From an uncultured Bacteroidales bacterium (lineage in GTDB: Bacteria; Bacteroidota; Bacteroidia; Bacteroidales; Bacteroidaceae): a DNA stretch of 41,036 nt. Below the pieces are notes generated by a model. It had not been told where the DNA came from. It searched no databases and saw only the letters and a program-made list of their open reading frames with translations. Positions 35,364-41,036 of the stretch are shown piece after piece (within the stretch, counting starts at the first letter, position 1; each line of letters opens with the position of its first letter). The position numbers and the translations under genes were made by a program. Location of the stretch: the NCBI GenBank assembly GCA_902799355.1, contig CADCAG010000022.1:1-41036 (forward strand), in the 5' to 3' direction.

Positions 35364-35395
35364 CTTGCATAGTCGGAATTTATGTCGTATCTTTG
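35364..35395 (+). promoter_or_regulatory. Promoter of frr
   Basis: A -7 TATCTTTG (35388-35395) and a one-mismatch -33 CTTG (35364-35367), spacer 20 bp. It lies across an apparent upstream ATG (35382), which supports starting frr at 35424. Confidence 0.65.
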
Positions 35396-35423
35396 TGGCA
35401 AATATCACATAAACAAGAAAAAA

Positions 35424-35984
35424 ATGATTGACGTAAAACAGACATTATCATCGGCTGAAGAGCGTATGCAGATGGCTGCCATGTTCCTGGAAGAGGAGCT
35501 GAGCCATGTTCGCGCAGGCCGTGCCAACGTCGCCATCCTGGATGGTGTACGTGTGGAATCCTATGGTTCTAAAGTTCCCCTGAACCAAGTTGCCAACATC
35601 TCAACACCTGATGCACGTACCATTGCCATCAAGCCATGGGACCGCAAGCAGATTCGCGACATTGAGAAGGCCATCATGGACTCTGATGTAGGCATCACCC
35701 CTGAGAACAATGGTGAGATTATCCGTCTGGGTATCCCCCAGCCCACCGAGGAGCGTCGCCGTGACCTGGTCAAGCAGTGCAACAAGATTGCCGAGAAGGC
35801 CAAGGTGGAGGTGCGCAACGTTCGTGCTGACATCAAGGAGAAGCTGAAGAAGGCCATCAAGGACGGACTCTCTGAGGACTTGGAGAAGGATGCCGAGGCC
35901 GACCTGCAGAAGCTGCACGACAAGTACATCAAGAAGCTTGACGAGCTGATGGAGGCCAAGAACAAGGAAATAATGACGGTTTAA
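35424..35984 (+). CDS. frr: Ribosome recycling factor
   Basis: 186 residues, the usual RRF length. It releases ribosomes from mRNA after termination, together with EF-G. The core signature is clear: RAGRANVAILDGVRVESYGSK, then SDVGITPENNGEIIRL and EERRRDLVKQ, with a long basic helical C-terminus. An upstream in-frame ATG at 35382 would add 14 residues but overlaps the -7 box, so MIDVKQTL at 35424 is preferred. It is the first gene of the frr-rsgA-mnmA group. Confidence 0.96.
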   Translation: MIDVKQTLSSAEERMQMAAMFLEEELSHVRAGRANVAILDGVRVESYGSKVPLNQVANISTPDARTIAIKPWDRKQIRDIEKAIMDSDVGITPENNGEIIRLGIPQPTEERRRDLVKQCNKIAEKAKVEVRNVRADIKEKLKKAIKDGLSEDLEKDAEADLQKLHDKYIKKLDELMEAKNKEIMTV

Positions 35985-36018
35985 TTGACAATTGATAATT
36001 GACAGTTGACAATTGAAA
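35984..36018 (+). repeat. Five-copy heptamer array between frr and rsgA
   Basis: Five adjacent 7-mers: ATTGACA, ATTGATA, ATTGACA, GTTGACA, ATTGAAA. The array begins at the last base of the frr stop, and its final copy contains the TTG start codon of rsgA (36013-36015). It is the clearest of the spacer repeats in this window. Confidence 0.85.
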
Positions 36019-36960
36019 GGTCTCGTCATTAAGAATACTGGAAGCTGGTACACCGTCCTCACAGACGATGGCCAGCTCCTTGATTGTAAGGTGAAGGGCA
36101 ATTTCCGCATCAAGGGAATTCGCTCTACGAATCCTGTGGCCGTAGGTGACCGTGTTACAGTTAACGACGAATGCTGGATTACGGAGATAGAGGATCGCAA
36201 GAACTATATCATCCGTAAGAGTATTAACCTCTCTAAGCAGAGCCACATCCTGGCTGCTAATGTTGACCAGGCATTGCTCATCGTCACTGTTGCCAAGCCA
36301 GAGACCAGCACCACGTTCATCGATCGTTTTCTGGCCTCTGCCGAAGCTTACCGTGTGCCCGTCATCCTTATCTTTAATAAGGTAGACCTGCTCAACGACG
36401 ATGAGCGCAACTACCAGCAGATGATGGTCAACCTCTACGAGACCATCGGCTATGAGTGTCGCATCGTCTCAGCAGAGACGGGCGAAGGCATCGAGGAGTT
36501 ACGTCCATTATTGGAGGGAAAGATTACGCTGCTCAGTGGCAATAGCGGTGTGGGCAAGTCGACGCTCATCAACCGCCTCATTCCTCATGCCAACCAGCGC
36601 ACCGCTGAAATCAGCGATGCCCACCAGACGGGTATGCACACCACCACCTTCTCTGAGATGATAGCGGTCGACGGTTTCCCCGTCAACACCTCTGTCAAGA
36701 CCCCAACCTGGCTCATCGACACCCCAGGCATCAAGGGATTCGGCACATTTGATATGGAGCGTGAGGAGCTGACCAGCTATTTCAAGGAAATCTTTGAATT
36801 CTCCAAGCAGTGTCGTTTCTCTGACTGCACCCACACTCACGAGCCTGGCTGTGCCGTACTGAAAGCCGTCGAAGACCACTATATCGCACAGAGTCGCTAC
36901 CAGTCGTACCTCTCTATGCTGGACGACAAGGACGAAAACAAATATCGCGAAGCCTATTAA
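36013..36960 (+). CDS. rsgA: Ribosome small subunit-dependent GTPase A
   Basis: A 315-residue circularly permuted GTPase for 30S subunit maturation. An N-terminal OB-fold (about 1-75) is followed by G4 NKVD at N122-D125, the P-loop GNSGVGKS at 176-183, and DTPG near 235. The C-terminal zinc motif is C267, C272, H274 and C280. The start is TTG at 36013 ([12 protein letters not shown]), since no ATG lies near and the OB-fold begins at once; this codon is inside a heptamer repeat. Four nt separate its stop from mnmA. Confidence 0.94.
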   Translation: MKGLVIKNTGSWYTVLTDDGQLLDCKVKGNFRIKGIRSTNPVAVGDRVTVNDECWITEIEDRKNYIIRKSINLSKQSHILAANVDQALLIVTVAKPETSTTFIDRFLASAEAYRVPVILIFNKVDLLNDDERNYQQMMVNLYETIGYECRIVSAETGEGIEELRPLLEGKITLLSGNSGVGKSTLINRLIPHANQRTAEISDAHQTGMHTTTFSEMIAVDGFPVNTSVKTPTWLIDTPGIKGFGTFDMEREELTSYFKEIFEFSKQCRFSDCTHTHEPGCAVLKAVEDHYIAQSRYQSYLSMLDDKDENKYREAY

Positions 36961-36964
36961 GCCC

Positions 36965-38059
36965 ATGAATCTAAACGACAAGCGTATCGCAGTATTGCTC
37001 AGCGGAGGTGTTGACTCCAGCGTGGTGCTCTATGAGTTGGCACGCCAGGGGTTGCATCCTGACTGTTTCTATATCAAGATAGGTCCTGAGGAGGAAGAAG
37101 AGTGGGACTGCTCTTCTGAGGAGGACTTGGAGATGGCTACAGCTGTCAGCCATAAGTATGGCTGCAAGCTGGAGGTCATCGACTGCCATCGTGAGTATTG
37201 GGATCAGGTGACGCAATACACGATGGATAAGGTACGTGCAGGACTGACGCCCAATCCTGATGTCATGTGCAACCGCCTCATCAAGTTCGGTGCCTTCCAT
37301 GAGAAGCGCGGCCACGACTACGATCTCATAGCCACAGGGCACTATGCGACGACAGAGGAAGATTGTGTGCTTGGGGAATTCAGTTCCCCAAGAAAGTTAA
37401 AATGGCTCTGCACCAGCCCCGACCCCGTAAAGGACCAGACGGACTTCCTGGCACAGATCTACGACTGGCAACTGGAGAAGGCCCTCTTCCCTATTGGTCA
37501 CATGATGAAGGAAGAGGTGCGCGAGATTGCCGAGCGCGAGCACTTGGTCAATGCCAAGCGCAAAGACTCACAGGGCATCTGCTTCTTGGGCAAGATCAAC
37601 TACAACGACTACCTGCGTCGCTATCTGGGTGAGTTGCCTGGCGACGTAGTAGAGCTGGAAACGGGAAAACTTATCGGCAAGCACAAGGGCCACTGGTTCC
37701 ACACCATCGGACAGCGAAAAGGCATGGGACTGGGTGGCGGCCCGTGGTTTGTCGTCAAGAAAGACATCCAGCAGAACATCATCTATGTCTCCCACGGCTA
37801 CGACCCAGAGACAGCCTATAAGCAGGACTTCCCCATCATGGCGTTCCATAGCATCAACGGACAGCTGCCACCAACAGACATCACGTTGAAGATTCGCCAT
37901 ACCCCAGAGTTCCTGCCTGCCACGTTAGAGCCACAAGGCGACGGACGCTACATGGTCCATGCCGCACAACCCATCCATGGCGTGGCACCTGGTCAGTTCT
38001 GTGTAGTCTACGATGCCCACCACCATCGTTGCTATGGCAGTGGTGAAATTACAGTGTGA
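36965..38059 (+). CDS. mnmA: tRNA-specific 2-thiouridylase MnmA
   Basis: A 364-residue enzyme that makes the 2-thio group of s2U34 in tRNA-Lys, -Glu and -Gln. The PP-loop SGGVDSSV is at 14-21. The catalytic cysteines are C102 (PDVMCN) and C206 (QGICFLG). Other family blocks are ATGHYA near 125 and HTIGQRKGMGLGG near 243-255. The length is typical. It follows rsgA closely and ends before a gene with its own promoter. Confidence 0.95.
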   Translation: MNLNDKRIAVLLSGGVDSSVVLYELARQGLHPDCFYIKIGPEEEEEWDCSSEEDLEMATAVSHKYGCKLEVIDCHREYWDQVTQYTMDKVRAGLTPNPDVMCNRLIKFGAFHEKRGHDYDLIATGHYATTEEDCVLGEFSSPRKLKWLCTSPDPVKDQTDFLAQIYDWQLEKALFPIGHMMKEEVREIAEREHLVNAKRKDSQGICFLGKINYNDYLRRYLGELPGDVVELETGKLIGKHKGHWFHTIGQRKGMGLGGGPWFVVKKDIQQNIIYVSHGYDPETAYKQDFPIMAFHSINGQLPPTDITLKIRHTPEFLPATLEPQGDGRYMVHAAQPIHGVAPGQFCVVYDAHHHRCYGSGEITV

Positions 38060-38090
38060 CAACTATTTATAAAAAATTATATTTTTATTC

Positions 38091-38121
38091 TTTCTCCTTT
38101 TGAGTTTTTTCATTACCTTTG
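38091..38121 (+). promoter_or_regulatory. Promoter of the 38127 gene, nearly leaderless
   Basis: A perfect -7 box TACCTTTG (38114-38121) and a one-mismatch -33 TTTC (38091-38094), spacer 19 bp. Only 5 nt separate the box from the ATG at 38127, so the transcript may start at or within the start codon. Confidence 0.6.
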
Positions 38122-38126
38122 CACGT

Positions 38127-38726
38127 ATGAATAACACAAAATGGAGCGAGATAGTCATACTGGTCGATGCAGAGTATGTTGACAAGGTTGCATTCGACTT
38201 GACAGTCAACTTTGAGCGCATGCTCGGACGCCGTATTCCACAGGCTGACATGGCCCAGTGGCTGGAGTGTATTGCGCTGGATGGCGGCTTAAGGCCAACA
38301 GCAAACAGCCAAAAGCCAACAGCCACCTGCCAGGTGGTGCTGATTCACGACAGGAATCGACAGCAGATGGACAATTTCCAGCCTGGCAAGTTTGCTGACC
38401 TTGATGGTAAGGCGTTCAGCGGACAGTTGGGTGAGTTCCTTATCAGCTGTGTACAGGTGGAAGAGATGGTTACCAAGGACGACCTCTACGTCGACTCCTT
38501 GCAAATCATTGCCAATGCTGCTGAAGTGAAACGACTGATGGTGGTGGCAGACAGCGACCGTATATATAATAAGGTACGCGAAGCACTGCGTCAGGCCGAC
38601 CCTGACAAGCACATCACCGTCTTCGCCATGCAACCCATGCCCAATGGCAATTTCCGCCAGGAGATATTGGGCTATTCGCTGATGGCAGCGCTGGGCATTA
38701 AATCAGAAGAAATCAATTGTAAATAG
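38127..38726 (+). CDS. Conserved Bacteroidales-type protein, unknown function (possible NYN/PIN-like fold)
   Basis: 199 residues, cytoplasmic, no named family recognised with confidence. An early strand with an acidic end (IVILVDAEYVD, 9-19) and a later strand-plus-acidic motif (LMVVADSDRIYNKVREAL, about 139-156) resemble the layout of NYN/PIN-type nucleases, but I could not confirm the full set of catalytic acidic residues. Residues about 57-66 (PTANSQKPTA) are encoded by a tandem heptamer array that looks like a later insertion between two strands. The start at 38127 is preferred over 38100 because the -7 box lies between them. It is upstream of the dehydrogenase gene by 12 nt. Confidence 0.65.
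   Translation: MNNTKWSEIVILVDAEYVDKVAFDLTVNFERMLGRRIPQADMAQWLECIALDGGLRPTANSQKPTATCQVVLIHDRNRQQMDNFQPGKFADLDGKAFSGQLGEFLISCVQVEEMVTKDDLYVDSLQIIANAAEVKRLMVVADSDRIYNKVREALRQADPDKHITVFAMQPMPNGNFRQEILGYSLMAALGIKSEEINCK
38295..38322 (+). repeat. Tandem heptamer array inside a coding sequence
   Basis: Four adjacent 7-mers (CCAACAG, CAAACAG, CCAAAAG, CCAACAG), with two degenerate copies after them (38323-38336). The reading frame runs through without a stop and encodes a polar Thr/Ala/Gln/Lys-rich loop. Confidence 0.75.
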
Positions 38727-38738
38727 AAAAATAGTCAA

Positions 38739-39977
38739 ATGGCAAGAGTATTAATGATTGGCGCTGGTGGCGTCGCAACAGTGGCAGCATTCAAGATTGC
38801 TCAGAATGCTGACGTGTTTACTGAGTTTATGATTGCTAGTCGCAGAAAGGCAAAGTGCGACAAGATTGTTGAGGACATCCATAAGGCTGGATACAAGCTG
38901 GATATCAAGACAGCACAGGTAGATGCTGACGATGTGGAGCAGCTGAAGGCACTCTTCAACGACTACAAGCCCGAGTTGGTTATCAACCTCGCCCTGCCCT
39001 ATCAGGACCTGACCATCATGGATGCTTGTCTGGCTTGCGGATGCAGCTATCTGGATACTGCCAACTACGAGCCTAAGGACGAGGCACACTTCGAGTACTC
39101 TTGGCAGTGGGCCTATCGTGAGCGCTTCGAGCAGGCTGGCCTCACAGCCATCCTCGGCTGTGGCTTCGACCCAGGTGTCACCTCTATCTATACGGCCTAT
39201 GCTGCCAAGCACCACTTCAAGGAAATTCAGTACTTGGACATCGTTGACTGCAATGCTGGCGACCACCACAAGGCTTTCGCCACCAACTTCAACCCAGAAA
39301 TCAACATCCGCGAGATTACCCAGAAGGGACTCTACTGGGAGAATGGCCAGTGGGTAGAGACAGAGCCGCTGGAGATTCACAAAGACCTCACCTACCCCAA
39401 CATCGGTCCTCGCGACAGCTATCTGTTGCACCACGAGGAGATCGAGTCGTTGGTCATCAACTACCCCACCATCAAGCGTGCCCGCTTCTGGATGACCTTC
39501 GGCCAGCAGTATCTGAAGCACCTCGAAGTCATTCAGAACATCGGCATGAGCCGTATCGACGAGGTAGAATACGAGGCTCCGTTGGCTGATGGCAGTGGCG
39601 TAGCAAAAGTAAAGATTGTGCCCCTGCAGTTCCTGAAGGCCGTGCTGCCCAATCCACAGGATCTGGGCGAGAACTACGAGGGTCAGACCTCTATCGGCTG
39701 CCGCATCCGTGGTATCGGCAACGATGGCAAGGAGCACACCTATTATGTCTATAACAACTGCTCACACCGTGCTGCCTATGAGGAGACGGGCATGCAGGGC
39801 GTATCCTACACCACGGGTGTTCCCGCCATGATTGGTGCCATGATGTTCTGCAAGGGTCTGTGGAAGAAGCCAGGCGTTCACAACGTCGAGGAGTTCGACC
39901 CCGATCCATTCATGGAGCAGCTCAACAAGCAGGGTCTGCCTTGGTACGAAATCCATGACGGCGACCTTGAACTGTAA
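38739..39977 (+). CDS. Saccharopine dehydrogenase family protein, probable carboxynorspermidine dehydrogenase
   Basis: 412 residues. An N-terminal Rossmann domain with GAGGVA (8-13) and a saccharopine-dehydrogenase-like C-terminal domain. The blocks NLALPYQDLTIMDACLACG, YLDTANYEP, LGCGFDPGVTSIY and YNNCSHRAAYEETGMQGVSYTTG fit carboxynorspermidine/carboxyspermidine synthase (CASDH), which condenses aspartate semialdehyde with a diamine in an alternative spermidine pathway used by many gut Bacteroidetes. The partner decarboxylase gene is not in the window. It is probably co-transcribed with recA, 37 nt downstream across an 8-mer array. Confidence 0.85.
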   Translation: MARVLMIGAGGVATVAAFKIAQNADVFTEFMIASRRKAKCDKIVEDIHKAGYKLDIKTAQVDADDVEQLKALFNDYKPELVINLALPYQDLTIMDACLACGCSYLDTANYEPKDEAHFEYSWQWAYRERFEQAGLTAILGCGFDPGVTSIYTAYAAKHHFKEIQYLDIVDCNAGDHHKAFATNFNPEINIREITQKGLYWENGQWVETEPLEIHKDLTYPNIGPRDSYLLHHEEIESLVINYPTIKRARFWMTFGQQYLKHLEVIQNIGMSRIDEVEYEAPLADGSGVAKVKIVPLQFLKAVLPNPQDLGENYEGQTSIGCRIRGIGNDGKEHTYYVYNNCSHRAAYEETGMQGVSYTTGVPAMIGAMMFCKGLWKKPGVHNVEEFDPDPFMEQLNKQGLPWYEIHDGDLEL

Positions 39978-39980
39978 CGT

Positions 39981-40012
39981 CGAAACATCGAAATAACGAA
40001 ATAACAACATAA
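39981..40012 (+). repeat. Tandem 8-mer spacer repeat before recA
   Basis: Four 8-bp units, the last degenerate (CGAAACAT, CGAAATAA, CGAAATAA, CAACATAA), run into CAATGG, which holds the recA start codon at 40015. The unit resembles the rfbB spacer. Confidence 0.7.
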
Positions 40013-40014
40013 CA

Positions 40015-41036
40015 ATGGCAAAGAAAGAAGAAAACAAAGAGGCATTGACTCCCCAACAGGAGAAGATGAAAGCCCTGATGGCTGCCATGCAGAAGATTGA
40101 AAAGGACTTCGGCAAGGGCAGCATCATGAAGATGGGAGATGAGAAAATTGAGAATGTGGAGGTCATTCCCACTGGTTCGATAGGCCTCAACGCTGCATTG
40201 GGCGTTGGCGGCTATCCCAAGGGACGCATCATCGAGATCTACGGTCCTGAATCGTCTGGTAAGACCACGCTGGCCATCCACGCCATTGCCGAGTGCCAGA
40301 AGAACGGTGGCATTGCAGCCTTCATCGATGCTGAGCATGCCTTCGACCGTTTCTATGCTGAGAAGCTGGGCGTAGACATCGACAACCTCTATATCTCACA
40401 GCCCGACAATGGTGAGCAGGCACTGGAGATTGCCGACCAGCTCATCCGTTCGTCAGCCATCGACATCCTGATTGTCGACTCTGTCGCTGCCCTGACTCCC
40501 AAGAAGGAGATTGAGGGTGACATGGGCGACTCTGCCGTGGGTCTGCATGCCCGTCTGATGTCACAGGCACTGCGCAAGCTGACAGGTACCATTGCCAAGA
40601 CCAACACCACCTGCATCTTCATCAACCAGTTGCGCGAGAAGATTGGTGTCATGTTCGGCAATCCTGAGACCACCACGGGTGGTAATGCGCTGAAGTTCTA
40701 TGCCTCTGTACGTCTGGACATCCGCAAGGTGACAGCCATCAAGGATGGTGATAACATCATTGGCAACCAGGTGCGCGTCAAGGTGGTCAAGAACAAGGTA
40801 GCTCCTCCCTTCCGCAAGGCTGAGTTTGAGATTACCTTCGGAGAAGGCATCTCGAAGATTGGCGAGATTGTAGACCTGGGCGTAGAGCATGAAATCATTA
40901 AGAAGAGTGGCTCATGGTTCTCTTATGGTGACTCCAAGCTGGCACAGGGTCGCGACGCTGTGAAGGCGCTGCTGAAGGACAACCCCGAGCTCTGCGAGGA
41001 GTTGGAGGCCAAGATCATGGAGGTCATCAACGACAA
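40015..41036 (+). CDS. recA: Recombinase RecA (3' end beyond window)
   Basis: The first 340 residues of RecA, cut by the window edge; the reading frame is open to the last base. RecA forms filaments on single-stranded DNA for homologous recombination and LexA cleavage. The N-terminal [23 protein letters not shown], Walker [10 protein letters not shown] (77-85), [14 protein letters not shown] and [24 protein letters not shown]-type blocks are all present. The start ATG follows an 8-mer array. I see no separate promoter directly upstream. Confidence 0.97.
   Translation, partial: MAKKEENKEALTPQQEKMKALMAAMQKIEKDFGKGSIMKMGDEKIENVEVIPTGSIGLNAALGVGGYPKGRIIEIYGPESSGKTTLAIHAIAECQKNGGIAAFIDAEHAFDRFYAEKLGVDIDNLYISQPDNGEQALEIADQLIRSSAIDILIVDSVAALTPKKEIEGDMGDSAVGLHARLMSQALRKLTGTIAKTNTTCIFINQLREKIGVMFGNPETTTGGNALKFYASVRLDIRKVTAIKDGDNIIGNQVRVKVVKNKVAPPFRKAEFEITFGEGISKIGEIVDLGVEHEIIKKSGSWFSYGDSKLAQGRDAVKALLKDNPELCEELEAKIMEVIND

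Noticed and set aside
35382-35423. 14-residue N-terminal extension of ribosome recycling factor
   Set aside because: It overlaps the -7 box at 35388-35395; starting at 35424 gives the standard 186-residue length.
38751-39737. A 328-codon open frame on the minus strand opposite the dehydrogenase gene
   Set aside because: The plus-strand protein matches a known family throughout; the antisense frame has no recognisable motif, promoter or leader and is explained by codon bias of the real gene.
1-41036. Mobile elements, CRISPR arrays, tRNA or rRNA genes
   Set aside because: No transposase-like frame, spaced direct repeats of CRISPR size, or tRNA/rRNA-like sequence was recognised by eye; the repeats present are contiguous units of 7-9 bp.

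Overview
The window looks like a chromosomal segment of a Bacteroidales bacterium, most like Prevotellaceae. The order-level call rests on many copies of the Bacteroidetes promoter (TTTG, 19-22 bp, TAnnTTTG) just upstream of genes, the lack of strong Shine-Dalgarno sites, and the protein types. The genus is inference. It is dense housekeeping and accessory sequence with no intergenic gap over about 165 bp. I saw no rRNA, tRNA, CRISPR array, insertion sequence or prophage.

Layout. 1-852: a leftward BI-1/YccA membrane protein with its own promoter and terminator. 946-8464: a lactate utilisation locus, with a fused FAD/Fe-S D-lactate (2-hydroxyacid) dehydrogenase divergent from lactate permease and lutABC. 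8519-9721: a secreted TPR protein whose C-terminus is the tail of an RsbU/SpoIIE-type phosphatase that lacks its catalytic core. 9742-16608: a leftward cluster, probably one operon read from a promoter at 16623-16654, with MATE exporter, cytidylate-kinase-like protein, phosphoesterase, rfbB, purT, acyltransferase and GNAT/FemAB-like protein. 16724-19503: subtilase, xseA and xseB. 19480-20349: an outer-membrane barrel-like protein. 20514-22295: branched-chain aminotransferase and trmB, closed by a strong hairpin terminator. 22350-24291: a porin and class A acid phosphatase pair. 24427-25524: Mrp/ApbC ATPase. 25527-35271: four tandem PAS histidine kinases read leftward from one promoter. 35424-41036: frr, rsgA, mnmA, an unrecognised conserved protein, carboxynorspermidine-dehydrogenase-like protein and the 5' part of recA.

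The most unusual content is the kinase operon. In transcription order the four kinases alternate Tyr, His, Tyr, His at the phosphoacceptor position of an otherwise intact H-box (xEIRTPL). The two Tyr proteins resemble each other and the two His proteins resemble each other, so the locus looks like a duplicated pair of a non-phosphorylatable and a phosphorylatable kinase. One pair carries periplasmic SBP_bac_3-type sensors and the other has only a membrane anchor. No response regulator is encoded in the window.

Two other patterns stand out. Several within-operon spacers are short tandem arrays (units of 7, 8 or 9 bp) that end at, or contain, the start codon of the next gene (lutB, rfbB, the cytidylate-kinase-like gene, xseA, rsgA, recA), and a similar heptamer array sits inside a coding sequence at 38295-38322. 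The TPR/RsbU protein appears to have lost its membrane segment and catalytic core by an in-frame deletion.
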